A stretch of DNA of 64,000 nucleotides, taken from NCBI GenBank assembly GCA_002340355.1, contig DDLX01000037.1:1-64000 (forward strand), given 5' to 3'. This stretch comes from Cytophagales bacterium UBA2561 (lineage in GTDB: Bacteria; Bacteroidota; Bacteroidia; Cytophagales; Thermoflexibacteraceae). The translations under genes were made by a program, and so were the position numbers. Under the pieces are notes generated by a model. It had not been told where the DNA came from, did not search any database, and saw only the letters and a program-made list of their open reading frames with translations. Below, piece by piece: positions 27,534-36,622 of the stretch; within the stretch, counting starts at the first letter, position 1, and each line of letters starts with the position of its first letter.

Positions 27534-28064
27534 TTAAATATTAGCAAGTGGGAACTGATTCAATTGGACGAGTCCAACTTGCGTAGAAAAAGTTAAAAAT
27601 GTAACATTCGGTTGTTGTTGTCCGAAGCCATAAATCGTATAACCTGTAGTATCATAAATATTAGTAACACCATTCATTTGGACAGCCAAACGGTTTACAT
27701 GTGGAAAATAAGCATATTGTGTACTATTTTGCGACCCTGAAGCCGAAGGTACTCCTAAATTAGCAGGATACCATGTTACAGGGTGGTTCGAAGGTGGTGG
27801 CGCAAAAGTAGTGGGATTTTGGTTCATTTCCCAGACTAAATCATTGCAAAGCCCATCAACTGTATATTTAAGTTGGTTATTAAACATATCCCCCACCATA
27901 GTCATTCCACCTTGCATCCATTGTCCCATTCCACCCAAGTCAGGGTGGCTAAATTGTGCCATAGTCAGATTTCCGCGCTGTAAAGCTCCAGCCATTTCCT
28001 GTACTGCCTCTACACTAATTCCGTATTTTTGAGCCAGATTATTGAAAATTTGAGTTTTGTCCAT
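27534..28064 (-). CDS. SHOCT-like domain protein
   Basis: The N-terminal 65 residues (IFNNLAQKYGISVEAVQEMA and GNLTMAQFSHPDLGG) resemble the short C-terminal SHOCT-type oligomerisation segment, followed by MGQWMQGGMTMVGDMF. The rest (about 70-176) is Pro-, Asn- and Gln-rich with a compact beta tail. No signal peptide. Similar proteins occur widely in Bacteroidota, with no established role. It follows 88 bp upstream of the SDR gene on the same strand. Confidence 0.6.
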   Translation of the reverse strand: MDKTQIFNNLAQKYGISVEAVQEMAGALQRGNLTMAQFSHPDLGGMGQWMQGGMTMVGDMFNNQLKYTVDGLCNDLVWEMNQNPTTFAPPPSNHPVTWYPANLGVPSASGSQNSTQYAYFPHVNRLAVQMNGVTNIYDTTGYTIYGFGQQQPNVTFLTFSTQVGLVQLNQFPLANI

Positions 28065-28219
28065 TTTGTTGCGCTTTTAAGATTCCGAACATAAGTCTAT
28101 AACAAAGGTCACAAAATTAAATGGCGTATCAAAATATATCTCAGAATATATCCGTATTATTGATTTTCAGTTTATTAAGAATTTGAGACAAATCAAAAAT
28201 TTATTATCTTACATCATTA

Positions 28220-28594
28220 ATGAAAAAACATTTATCTCTCATATCTATACTTATTACAGTAGTTATCTTAATTACAAAATTAAAATTTGATATAGTAATA
28301 ATCCTCCATACTGTACTGATAGGTTTTCGAAATATGTTTATTATTATAGCTAATATATTTTCAAATTCAAAACGAGAACTGGTAGATACTTCTATTGATA
28401 TTTTTTTAAATTTTTATTTCTTTTTACCAATGCTCTTATCATTTAGTATAAGTATCATTGGAGCAAGAAATAAAAACAGATATTACAAAATCGCATTGCT
28501 TATAAATATTTTAGTATTAATCTACTCAATGTTACCCACTAAAATCTTATTAGACATGTTACAAATTTGTTCTTCAATATTAGAGACTTTTTGA
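28220..28594 (+). CDS. Small membrane protein, unrecognised
   Basis: A 124-residue hydrophobic protein with about four membrane segments (near 5-22, 28-48, 68-84 and 93-112). The composition is unusually rich in Ile, Leu and Phe, and the gene looks more AT-rich than its neighbours. I see no family. It is the only plus-strand gene between two minus-strand genes and may be a recent acquisition or orphan gene. Confidence 0.5.
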   Translation: MKKHLSLISILITVVILITKLKFDIVIILHTVLIGFRNMFIIIANIFSNSKRELVDTSIDIFLNFYFFLPMLLSFSISIIGARNKNRYYKIALLINILVLIYSMLPTKILLDMLQICSSILETF

Positions 28595-28632
28595 ATTAAA
28601 ATTCTAGTTATCAATTTTTTGTATAAATTTAT

Positions 28633-28656
28633 AGGTCAGGTTTATGTACCTGACCT
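28633..28656. terminator. Hairpin between convergent genes
   Basis: AGGTCAGGT (28633-28641) and ACCTGACCT (28648-28656) pair perfectly around a six-base loop, between the small membrane protein gene and the convergent ppk2 gene. No long T-run follows. Confidence 0.6.
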
Positions 28657-28694
28657 TAATAAAATATTTGATTCTTAGTTTTTTATAAAAGACA

Positions 28695-29519
28695 TCAATA
28701 AACTTCTGGAACAAAAGTTTGTTCTTCATAAGGTGTACGAAGATATCTTCGTGAAGGCGGACGCTCAGGCAATTCCTTCAAAAAGACAGCATCAGTTACA
28801 TCTTCATAAGGAATTTGACTCAATAAATGGGTAATGCAATTCAAACGAGCCTTCTTTTTATTATCTGACTGAACTACAAACCAAGGGCTTTGTTTAGTAT
28901 CTGTATAAGCAAACATTTCATCTTTAGCTTGAGAATATTCTGTCCACTTTTCCCGTGATTTTAAGTCCATTGTACTAAACTTCCAACGTTTAGTAGGGTC
29001 GTGTACACGTTCCTGAAAACGTCGCTCTTGTTCGTCTTCACTTACTGAAAACCAATATTTTAATAAGATAACTCCTGAACGAATAAGCATCCGCTCAAAT
29101 TCAGGGCAAGACCGTAAAAACTCAGCATGTTCTTCTTCAGTACAAAACCCCATCACCCGCTCTACCCCTGCTCGGTTGTACCAACTTCTGTCAAATAACA
29201 CAATCTCACCACCTGCAGGCAATTCTGCAACATATCTTTGAAAGTACCATTGTGTTTTTTGTCGTTCAGTAGGAGCAGGCAGTGCTGTAATTCGACACAC
29301 ACGAGGATTCATCTTTTCAGCAATTCGTTTAATTGTTCCTCCTTTTCCTGCTGCATCTCTACCTTCAAAAATAATGACCACTCTCAGTTTATTCACCCGC
29401 ACCCACGCTTGCAACTTGACCAATTCAACCTGTAAGCGAACAAGTTCTTTTTCATACTGTTTCTTAGTCAATTTTTTATCTTCAGAGATTTCGGGAGTCG
29501 TTTTGTTAGTTTCGCTCAT
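28695..29519 (-). CDS. ppk2: Polyphosphate kinase 2
   Basis: Transfers phosphate between polyphosphate and nucleoside diphosphates. Walker A is GRDAAGKGGT (about 53-62), Walker B / lid residues are in LFDRSWYNRAGVE (about 108-120), and ERRFQERVHDPTKRWKFS (about 162-179) is typical. 274 residues, single domain, so it belongs with the one-domain PPK2 class that mostly phosphorylates ADP or GDP. The Lys-rich start (about 1-25) is unstructured. Confidence 0.94.
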   Translation of the reverse strand: MSETNKTTPEISEDKKLTKKQYEKELVRLQVELVKLQAWVRVNKLRVVIIFEGRDAAGKGGTIKRIAEKMNPRVCRITALPAPTERQKTQWYFQRYVAELPAGGEIVLFDRSWYNRAGVERVMGFCTEEEHAEFLRSCPEFERMLIRSGVILLKYWFSVSEDEQERRFQERVHDPTKRWKFSTMDLKSREKWTEYSQAKDEMFAYTDTKQSPWFVVQSDNKKKARLNCITHLLSQIPYEDVTDAVFLKELPERPPSRRYLRTPYEEQTFVPEVY

Positions 29520-29749
29520 TTTTATGTTTATCCTAAAAAATTGTTTTAACTATAACTTGAATCAAAAGAGGAATTTTTCTTTGAACTGAAAACGTTTTAC
29601 TTCGAATTTCATATTATTTTGCTAAACTATTGAAGTTATCTACCAAACAGATTTTTTAAGTCAATAAGCTTATATTTAATGTTTTATACTTATTATTTAT
29701 TAAAAAACATCTTCTCAACAAAACGCATTATGTGCGTATTCAATACTTT

Positions 29750-30562
29750 TTAATTTATAAGAGCTACTCCAATCGCAATCATTCCTACGGCAAAGCAATA
29801 TAGCGAAAAATAAAATAACTTTCCTTTTTTGACCAACTCAATCATCCAGCGACATGCTAATAATCCTGTCAAAAAAGCGGCGAAAAACCCTGCACTCAAA
29901 GCTACTATTGAAATGCTCTCTTGTACTACCGAAACTTCCATATAATCTTTGATTTCCAATAAGGTAGCACCAAATATTGGAGGTAAAACCATCAAAAAAG
30001 AAAATCGTGCAGCGTGGACTTTATCCGTTTTTAATAATAAGGCAGTTGCTATTGTAGCCCCTGATCGAGAAATGCCTGGCATAATTGCAATAGCTTGTGC
30101 CAGTCCAATAATAAATGCTCTAAAAAAGCTAACTTTCTCTCCTTTAACAGGTTTCACATAGTGAGTAAACAATAACAAAAAACCTGTTAGCAATAACATA
30201 ACTCCAACTAATAAGATATTCCCTTGAAAAAATACTTCTATTTCATCTTTGAAAAATACTCCAATAATTCCCACAGGAATCATAGACAAAATAACTTTAC
30301 CAGCGAATTGAGTTGATTCGTTCCATTCAAATTTGACTAAACCTTGTAGTATCTGAAAGATATCTTTTCGAAAAATCACTATCGTACTCAAAGCTGTTGC
30401 CGAGTGAAGAATAGCTGTTAAAAGTAAATTATCATCTGCAGAAAGTTGTTTTCCATCTGATAACATCGCTTCAGCTAGAGCAATATGCCCACTACTACTC
30501 ACAGGTAAAAATTCGGTCAATCCTTGAATAATTCCTAAAATTATGGCATCTAAAATCTCCAT
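29750..30562 (-). CDS. uppP: Undecaprenyl-diphosphatase
   Basis: Integral membrane phosphatase recycling the C55 lipid carrier for peptidoglycan and other envelope glycans; also gives bacitracin tolerance. Diagnostic motifs are GLTEFLPVSSSGH (about 15-27) and MPGISRSGAT (about 160-169). 270 residues and about eight membrane segments are normal. A TAAATTTG -7-like element lies at 30598-30591 (minus), 29 bp before the ATG, without a clear -33. Confidence 0.95.
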   Translation of the reverse strand: MEILDAIILGIIQGLTEFLPVSSSGHIALAEAMLSDGKQLSADDNLLLTAILHSATALSTIVIFRKDIFQILQGLVKFEWNESTQFAGKVILSMIPVGIIGVFFKDEIEVFFQGNILLVGVMLLLTGFLLLFTHYVKPVKGEKVSFFRAFIIGLAQAIAIMPGISRSGATIATALLLKTDKVHAARFSFLMVLPPIFGATLLEIKDYMEVSVVQESISIVALSAGFFAAFLTGLLACRWMIELVKKGKLFYFSLYCFAVGMIAIGVALIN

Positions 30563-30646
30563 CTTATCTTATAAATCAAAAATCTATTTACAAATTTAAT
30601 TTAACAGTTGAGATTCTTGTATCATGACAACTGATTATTAATAAAA

Positions 30647-30678
30647 AACTCCCGCAAAATGCTCATTTTACGGGAGTT
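30647..30678 (-). terminator. Terminator of the cbb3 oxidase genes
   Basis: AACTCCCGCAAAAT (30647-30660) pairs with ATTTTACGGGAGTT (30665-30678) with one mismatch and a four-base loop; on the minus strand it is followed by a T-run. It lies 28 bp after ccoP. Confidence 0.85.
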
Positions 30679-30705
30679 CAACAAGAAATACAATTTATCT
30701 TAGAA

Positions 30706-31539
30706 CTATTCCTTCTCCTTTTCTCCTTGTGGAGCTTTTGGATTAGGAGGATTTGTACCTTTCAAAGATTTTACAAAGTTCGCCACTTCAAGCATTTGTT
30801 GATCAGATAATTTTCCTTTCCAAGAAATCATCCCTTTTGCAGGTACCCCGTTTAAAATAGTATTGAATACACTTTCAATATCACCACCATGTAACCAATA
30901 TTCATCTGTCAAGTTAGGACCAATCAAGCCTTGTCCTAAATCGCCATGACAGTTCTTACAATTTTTAGTGTAGATTGCTTTTCCAGCTTCAATAACTGAG
31001 GCATCAGTCAGCAGCTCAATTTTCACTTTTACACCATCTTTATATAAAAGAGCTGCTTCTGCCATTTCTGCTTCATATTCTTCAGCGGCTGAGGCTCCTG
31101 TTTGTAAAACTCGATAATGCATCAAATAAACTGCTCCAAAAATAATTGTAGCATAAAAGAAATAAGCTAACCAAGGTGGCATTCCATTATCCAATTCTGT
31201 AATTCCATCATGGTTGTGTCCTGGAATTTCTTCATCTCGATTCACACCTGTGAATAATTGGATATTTTTGAATGTCACAAAATCCAATAATCTATTCATA
31301 AAAGATTCTTCATTTTGCTCTTCAGGATCAATATGTTGCATAATTTGAGCTAATTGCAACAAAACAATTAGTAACGTGCCGATTACTGCAACAACCAAAA
31401 AGGCAAAAATTCCAAGAAACATGACCTCCTCTCCGCTCAGACTTCTAATAAAGCTTGCGGGGGTACTCGTTTGCGCCCAAAGTGATGAGGAAAAACTCAT
31501 CAATACGCCTAACGATATAGTTATTTTTGTCCGATTCAT
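30706..31539 (-). CDS. ccoP: cbb3-type cytochrome c oxidase, CcoP-like subunit
   Basis: Two membrane segments (about 36-62 and 124-145) and an N-terminal signal-like segment precede one cytochrome c domain with CKNCH (about 192-196) and distal Met in GMISWKGKLS. E. coli-style and proteobacterial CcoP have two hemes; the single heme here is the usual Bacteroidota form. The tail is Pro/Lys/Glu-rich. It passes electrons to the catalytic subunit. It begins 11 bp after the small ccoQ gene. Confidence 0.9.
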   Translation of the reverse strand: MNRTKITISLGVLMSFSSSLWAQTSTPASFIRSLSGEEVMFLGIFAFLVVAVIGTLLIVLLQLAQIMQHIDPEEQNEESFMNRLLDFVTFKNIQLFTGVNRDEEIPGHNHDGITELDNGMPPWLAYFFYATIIFGAVYLMHYRVLQTGASAAEEYEAEMAEAALLYKDGVKVKIELLTDASVIEAGKAIYTKNCKNCHGDLGQGLIGPNLTDEYWLHGGDIESVFNTILNGVPAKGMISWKGKLSDQQMLEVANFVKSLKGTNPPNPKAPQGEKEKE

Positions 31540-31550
31540 AATTTTCTAAT

Positions 31551-31757
31551 TTATGTAATTGGGTTTTTAGCATTATCTTCCTTGAATCCCTCAGTATCTA
31601 GCTCTAAAGGCATCTCTGACATTTTACGAACGAAAGACTTATCCACAATAATACTTCTAACGACAGCGTAAACAAATACACCAAAGAAAAGTACTAATGC
31701 AACTAATGGGAAAATTTCTATACCTTCGAGGGAAGCTTGTAATACATTTTGTTTCAT
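31551..31757 (-). CDS. ccoQ: cbb3-type oxidase small subunit, CcoQ-like
   Basis: A 68-residue protein with a single membrane helix (about 15-37) and a charged cytoplasmic tail. Its position between ccoNO and ccoP identifies it; sequence alone is too short to prove. It probably stabilises the oxidase. Confidence 0.75.
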   Translation of the reverse strand: MKQNVLQASLEGIEIFPLVALVLFFGVFVYAVVRSIIVDKSFVRKMSEMPLELDTEGFKEDNAKNPIT

Positions 31758-31813
31758 AAAATGGAACGATTTAAGAGTTAATAGATAGAAAAATGGAATA
31801 AGATTCCGATTTT

Positions 31814-31873
31814 AAAAAAAGATGTACCGAAGGTTATCCGACTATCAAAGACCATCGGATAACTGCGTACATC
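31814..31873 (-). terminator. Terminator-like hairpin between ccoNO and ccoQ
   Basis: GATGTAC (31821-31827) pairs with GTACATC (31867-31873), and GTTATCCGA (31833-31841) with TCGGATAAC (31855-31863), giving a long interrupted stem. On the minus strand it is followed by TTTTTTT at 31820-31814. It lies 44 bp after ccoNO, inside the operon, so it may limit transcription into ccoQ-ccoP. Confidence 0.8.
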
Positions 31874-31916
31874 AAGACACATTAAACAAAAATCGTTTAT
31901 AAGCGGTAAGAAAGCT

Positions 31917-34064
31917 TTATTCTTGTGATGCCTTAATATCCGTTCCAAGTCGCTGTAAATAAGCGATTAAGGCAACAATTTCTTTATCTTTTGAAATCTC
32001 AATATCTGCTTCTTTCAGACTTTTAACAATTTTATCTGCTTGTTTATCCAAGTCTTTTTGAGCTTCTCCATCACCATAACCCTCAACATATGGCACACCT
32101 AACGTTTGTAGGGCAGAAATTTTAGCAGCCAAAACTGAGTTATCTAATGTATTCTCAAATAACCAAGGATAAGGTGGCATAATTGATCCATCAGAAGTTG
32201 AGGTAGGATCCATCATGTGATTATAATGCCATGAATCAGGATATTTTCCACCAACACGATGTAAATCAGGACCTGTTCGTTTTGATCCCCACAAGAATGG
32301 ATGGTCATAAACATATTCACCTGCTTTAGAGTACTCTCCGTAACGTTCTGTTTCACTTCGGAAAGGTCGAATCATTTGTGAGTGACACACATTACAACCT
32401 TCACGAATGTAAATATCACGTCCTTGTAACTCAAGTGGCGAATATGGTTTTACACTTTCAATTTTTGGAACATTAGCACTTACCATCATCGTAGGAACTA
32501 ATTCACTCATTGAACCTGCAATAATTAGTAACCCAGCCATTAATAACATCAACATTGGCTTGCGTTCCAAAACTCTGTGCCAAAATTCATTTTCTTCTTC
32601 ATGACTATGTCGAGCTGGAGCTTCTGCTTTTTCGTTTGCATAGAATGTCCCTTGTCCAATTGTTTTAACCAAATTGAAAACTAACATCAACATTCCTGTT
32701 AAATATAAAAGCCCACCAAATGCTCGTAAAGCATACATTGGAATAATTCGGATAACTGTCTCTAAAAAGTCAGGATACTGTAACATTCCGTCTGCATTGA
32801 ATTGTTTCCACATCAAACCTTGTGTAAATCCAGCCCAATACATCGGAATTGCCCAGAATAAAATACCTAATGTTCCTATCCAGAAATGAGTATTAGCTAA
32901 CTGAGGAGAGTATAATTTTGTGTTAAACATTCGTGGTATCATCCAGTAAAGCATCCCGAAGGTTAAGAAACCATTCCAAGCTAATCCTCCAATATGTACG
33001 TGTGCTGGCACCCAATCCGTATAGTGTCCAAGAGCATTGACATTTTGTAGAGCTAACATCGGACCTTCGAAGGTAGCCATTCCGTAACCTGTCAAGGCAA
33101 CAACCATAAATTTCAAAATGGCATCATCACGTACTCTATCCCATGCACCACGCATCGTTAAAAGTCCATTTACCATACCACCCCAAGAAGGAGCAATCAA
33201 CATAATAGAGAATGCTGTTCCTAAATTTTGCGCCCAGTCAGGCAATGCAGTATAAAGTAAATGGTGAGGACCAGCCCAAATATAAATAAATATCAATGAC
33301 CAAAAGTGTACAATCGAAAGCCGATAAGAATAAACAGGTCGATTTGCAGCTTTTGGTAAATAATAATACATCAACCCTAAGAAAGGAGTCGTCAAAAAGA
33401 AAGCTACTGCATTATGTCCATACCACCACTGTACAAGTGCATCTTGAACACCCGAATAAATAGGATAGCTTTTCATTAAGCTCCAAGGAATCTCTAAGTT
33501 ATTGAAAATGTGTAATAACGCTACCGTAACCCAAGTACCTAAGTAAAACCAAATACCTACATAGATGTGTTGCTCACGGCGTTTGATAATTGTACCAATC
33601 ATATTAATACCGAAAACAACCCAAACTACTGCAATTGCAATATCAAGAGGCCATTCTAATTCAGCATACTCATGACTACTAGTATATCCCAAAGCTAACG
33701 TAATCGCACCAAACAAAATAATAAGTTGCCACCCCCAAAAGTGAAACTTACTGAGGGCATCGCTAAACATTCTTGTTTTCAGAAGACGCTGTAAAGAGTA
33801 GTAAACTCCTGCAAAAATAGCATTCCCCACAAAAGCAAAAATAATTGCATTTGTGTGTATCGGACGAATCCGTCCGAAAGTCGTGTAAGGCAACCCGAGC
33901 GTAAGTTCGGGCATAAACAACTGTGAGGCGGCATACACCCCAACTAACATTCCAACCACGCCCCAAAACATTGTTGCATAGGCAAAATTGCGGGACGAGA
34001 CGTTGTCATACTCAAAAGTCTCAATCCTGACTTCGTGAGTTTTTTTCGTTTGTGTTATTTCCAT
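31917..34064 (-). CDS. ccoNO: cbb3-type cytochrome c oxidase, fused CcoN-CcoO
   Basis: Residues 1 to about 500 are the heme-copper subunit I with about twelve or more membrane segments. Heme and copper ligands are visible: HTNAIIF (about 60), WWYGHNAVAF (about 211-220), WAGPHHLLYT (about 261-270) and PAHVHIGG (about 351-358). Residues from about 510 form a CcoO-like membrane anchor and mono-heme cytochrome c with CNVCHSQMIRP (about 556) and a distal Met in GSIMPPYPW. The fusion is known from other Bacteroidota. It reduces oxygen at low tension while pumping protons. ATG 34064 is chosen over TTG 34076; it overlaps ccoS by 44 bp. Confidence 0.95.
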   Translation of the reverse strand: MEITQTKKTHEVRIETFEYDNVSSRNFAYATMFWGVVGMLVGVYAASQLFMPELTLGLPYTTFGRIRPIHTNAIIFAFVGNAIFAGVYYSLQRLLKTRMFSDALSKFHFWGWQLIILFGAITLALGYTSSHEYAELEWPLDIAIAVVWVVFGINMIGTIIKRREQHIYVGIWFYLGTWVTVALLHIFNNLEIPWSLMKSYPIYSGVQDALVQWWYGHNAVAFFLTTPFLGLMYYYLPKAANRPVYSYRLSIVHFWSLIFIYIWAGPHHLLYTALPDWAQNLGTAFSIMLIAPSWGGMVNGLLTMRGAWDRVRDDAILKFMVVALTGYGMATFEGPMLALQNVNALGHYTDWVPAHVHIGGLAWNGFLTFGMLYWMIPRMFNTKLYSPQLANTHFWIGTLGILFWAIPMYWAGFTQGLMWKQFNADGMLQYPDFLETVIRIIPMYALRAFGGLLYLTGMLMLVFNLVKTIGQGTFYANEKAEAPARHSHEEENEFWHRVLERKPMLMLLMAGLLIIAGSMSELVPTMMVSANVPKIESVKPYSPLELQGRDIYIREGCNVCHSQMIRPFRSETERYGEYSKAGEYVYDHPFLWGSKRTGPDLHRVGGKYPDSWHYNHMMDPTSTSDGSIMPPYPWLFENTLDNSVLAAKISALQTLGVPYVEGYGDGEAQKDLDKQADKIVKSLKEADIEISKDKEIVALIAYLQRLGTDIKASQE

Positions 34065-34203
34065 AATTTTCGTCAAATAAAATTCGTACCGATGGCGTAT
34101 AACTATCTTCGTACTGTCCCGTTTTTACTGACCATAAAAACGCTCCCAAAAATACCAAAGCAACTGTTAAGCTGATTCCAATAAGAAAAAAAATGATAGT
34201 CAT
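34021..34203 (-). CDS. ccoS: cbb3-type oxidase assembly protein CcoS
   Basis: One membrane helix (about 3-24) with the conserved ISLTVALVFLGAFLWSVKTGQYED pattern of the family in shortened form here, then a hydrophilic tail. CcoS is needed to load heme b and copper in CcoN. From ATG 34203 it has 60 residues; an upstream in-frame start at 34248 is less likely. It overlaps the start of ccoNO by 44 bp, so the two are probably translationally coupled. The usual partners CcoG, CcoH and CcoI are not in this window. Confidence 0.85.
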   Translation of the reverse strand: MTIIFFLIGISLTVALVFLGAFLWSVKTGQYEDSYTPSVRILFDENYGNNTNEKNSRSQD

Positions 34204-34266
34204 GCGTCTTGAATATTGTAATGTAATCTTAGATACTTCAAAATTCATAATTTTAACCTAATCGAA

Positions 34267-34284
34267 AAATGACGGAAGTCATTT
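34267..34284 (-). promoter_or_regulatory. TGAC-N4-GTCA palindrome upstream of ccoS
   Basis: AAATGAC (34267-34273) and GTCATTT (34278-34284) form a perfect inverted repeat with a four-base spacer, 63 bp upstream of ccoS. The geometry matches operators of CRP/FNR-family regulators, which commonly control cbb3 genes in response to oxygen. This is inference from form and place only. Confidence 0.5.
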
Positions 34285-34397
34285 CACAACAAAAAGTTTG
34301 ATTCTTATTTTAAATATTTACCCTAACTACTTAGAATAAATATTTAACAAATAAATTTTAAATTACTGATTATCAGTTTATTAAAAATAAGGATTGG

Positions 34398-35525
34398 CTA
34401 AGAAAGTGAAATGAGTAAATAGGGAATTACGAAAAAAATCATCAAGATGTATAATAAACCAATTAGTTGATTTTTCCAGACTAACCTCCCTAGTCGTTTT
34501 GCACACCAATAAGGAATATAACGCAATCGTTTAATGGGAAGAAATAATAGAATTCCCATCGTATTGAAAAAAACATGAACCAATGCTAAACTTACTGCTA
34601 CATGATTTTGTCCAAAAGCAACTAATAATGCCGTGAGTGTTGTACCCAGATTTACTCCCATCAAAAAAGGAAAAACTTTTTTCAGTGTTACTCTTTTCTC
34701 AACTACCCAAGGGATTAAGATAGAAGTAACAGCTGAGCTAGATTGCACAATGCCTGTTAATAAAATACCTGAAAATAGAGATTTTAATTCTGAGCCAAAA
34801 ATAAAATTATGGACTGGAAACTCCGTTCCTCGCATAATCATATTTCGTAAAGTCAAAGAAAAAAATTTAAAAGCGATTAATAACATTACAAAGGCAGAAA
34901 TAGTAGGTAGAAAGGTGTGTTGATGAAAAAAATCACCAATCCACATAAAAATCTTATTACCTATATCCAGTTCAAAATTCAAAAACTCTCGTTGAGCATC
35001 TGAAAATACAAATACATGACGACTCAGGTACTGAGCAGGGCGAGACACAATTTGAAAATAATATTCTAGTGGGAAAAGAATAACGGCAGTATAAACATTA
35101 AAAAAATCATGCAAAGTGGCAGCCGAGATAGCACGCCGAAATTGTTTTTTGCTTCCAAAATAGCCCACTGCAAAAAAATTGCTCGTTAGTGTTGTACCAA
35201 TATTTGCACCCATAATAATTGGAACAGCATCATCTAAACGTAACAATCCTGAAGACAAAAAAACCAATGTAACAGAAACAGTCGCTGAACTACTTTGGGC
35301 TAATGCTGTTGCCAAAAGTCCAATAAATAATGCTACAAAAGGGTTAGATGTTGCTCCGATAATGTCTTGTACATAATTCTTACCCAATACATGGCAGGCA
35401 TTCTGTAAAACCCAAAGCGATATAAAAAATGTCCCTAATGCACCAGCAATAAGGAAAAAATATAGCATAACGCTGTATCTTCGACCAATTTTTTGGAAGG
35501 TTACTTTCAGCAACAAATCAGACAT
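34398..35525 (-). CDS. Na+/phosphate cotransporter (PF02690 family)
   Basis: About eight membrane segments contain the inverted repeat of the NptA/PiT-II family: ALAQSSSATVSVTLVFLSSG (about 57-76) and GIVQSSSAVTSILIPW (about 256-271), each with the QSSS substrate motif. 375 residues matches a transporter without the C-terminal PhoU-like domain. It imports phosphate with sodium. The gene ends 195 bp before ccoS on the same strand; cotranscription is not obvious. Confidence 0.9.
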   Translation of the reverse strand: MSDLLLKVTFQKIGRRYSVMLYFFLIAGALGTFFISLWVLQNACHVLGKNYVQDIIGATSNPFVALFIGLLATALAQSSSATVSVTLVFLSSGLLRLDDAVPIIMGANIGTTLTSNFFAVGYFGSKKQFRRAISAATLHDFFNVYTAVILFPLEYYFQIVSRPAQYLSRHVFVFSDAQREFLNFELDIGNKIFMWIGDFFHQHTFLPTISAFVMLLIAFKFFSLTLRNMIMRGTEFPVHNFIFGSELKSLFSGILLTGIVQSSSAVTSILIPWVVEKRVTLKKVFPFLMGVNLGTTLTALLVAFGQNHVAVSLALVHVFFNTMGILLFLPIKRLRYIPYWCAKRLGRLVWKNQLIGLLYILMIFFVIPYLLISLS

Positions 35526-35875
35526 TAAGTGTTGGAATAATTATAAAATCTAAAAAGACAAATAAGACATCGTTACTTGATTGGACTAAGGTACACCCTA
35601 AACATGAATCGGAATAACTCTATATATTAAAAGTTTATGAAATTTTGAAGAGTTAGATTACAAATCTTATTTTTCACACAAAGAAATACTCACAGTCTAT
35701 TCTTGAGTTTTTTCCATAAACCTTATCTAAAATATTTCACAATATTCAATATTAAAACTCAGTCCAAAAAAATACTAACTTTACAATTTATTTTTCAAAT
35801 GACTGAAAATAAGAATTTTAAAAGAATCAAAAGTAGCTATAAATAAAAGATCCAAATTTATAAAACGTAAAGAAA
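35526..35875. other. Intergenic stretch, nothing seen
   Basis: Divergent AT-rich gap between the Na/Pi transporter gene and the muramidase-like gene. No coding frame, hairpin or full promoter match was found on either strand, although both promoters must be here. Confidence 0.5.
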
Positions 35876-36478
35876 ATGAAAAAATTGCTCCAAATCTGTA
35901 TTCTAATTATTTTGGGATATTGGCTTTTTGTGAAATTCCTAAAACCTGTTACCAATCGCTATACCCTACACAAAGTTCGTAAAAACTATGGAGTACAAGT
36001 GGATAAAATTTGTCAAAAACGAAAATTACCTGCAGCATTTTTCAAGGCACTCATTATTTTAGAAAGCTCAGCAGATATTCGTCCTAAAAGCCGATTTGAA
36101 CCTCATATTTTTAAACAACTCAAAAGGGTACGAGATGGACAACGAAAAATATACACAGGACTAACCAAAAAAGATTTACGTGGTCGTTCTGATGTCGAAA
36201 TTAAACAACTCGCCACTTCATGGGGTCCACTACAAATTATGGGTTACCACTCTATTCGAATGGGTATTTCAGTAGATGCACTTAAAGGAAGAAATGCTTT
36301 ACGTCATGGTATTCGTTGGTGTGATGAAAATTATGGTAAATACCTAAGAACCAGAAATTTTCAAGATGCTTTTCATATCCATAATACGGGGCAACCACTT
36401 CCTAGACACCTAATCCCAAAAACCCATGACCCTGCCTATATCTATAAAGGACTTGCCTTCATGCAACAATTAAAATAA
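35876..36478 (+). CDS. Muramidase / lytic transglycosylase-like membrane-anchored protein
   Basis: An uncleaved N-terminal helix (about 4-24) anchors the protein, followed by a lysozyme-like domain. LIILESSADIRPKSRFEP (about 62-79) supplies a possible catalytic Glu, and ATSWGPLQIMGYHS (about 115-128) is the second typical segment of N-acetylmuramidase-like and SLT-type enzymes; HNTG lies near 164. It probably cleaves peptidoglycan from the periplasmic side. Family placement is by motif only. Confidence 0.7.
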   Translation: MKKLLQICILIILGYWLFVKFLKPVTNRYTLHKVRKNYGVQVDKICQKRKLPAAFFKALIILESSADIRPKSRFEPHIFKQLKRVRDGQRKIYTGLTKKDLRGRSDVEIKQLATSWGPLQIMGYHSIRMGISVDALKGRNALRHGIRWCDENYGKYLRTRNFQDAFHIHNTGQPLPRHLIPKTHDPAYIYKGLAFMQQLK

Positions 36479-36622
36479 AATCCATCCTAATAATGTAACA
36501 TTTTGGTATTTTTTTTGTCATGTTTATACAGTTGATAAAAATGTGATGCCCTATTAGTACCTTCTTATCCATTAAGTACAAAAACATTCATATCTACACC
36601 TAAATTATTCAATCATAAGATA

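Noticed and set aside
34633..34923. A 96-residue plus-strand frame
   Set aside because: Antisense shadow of the Na/Pi transporter gene created by its codon use.
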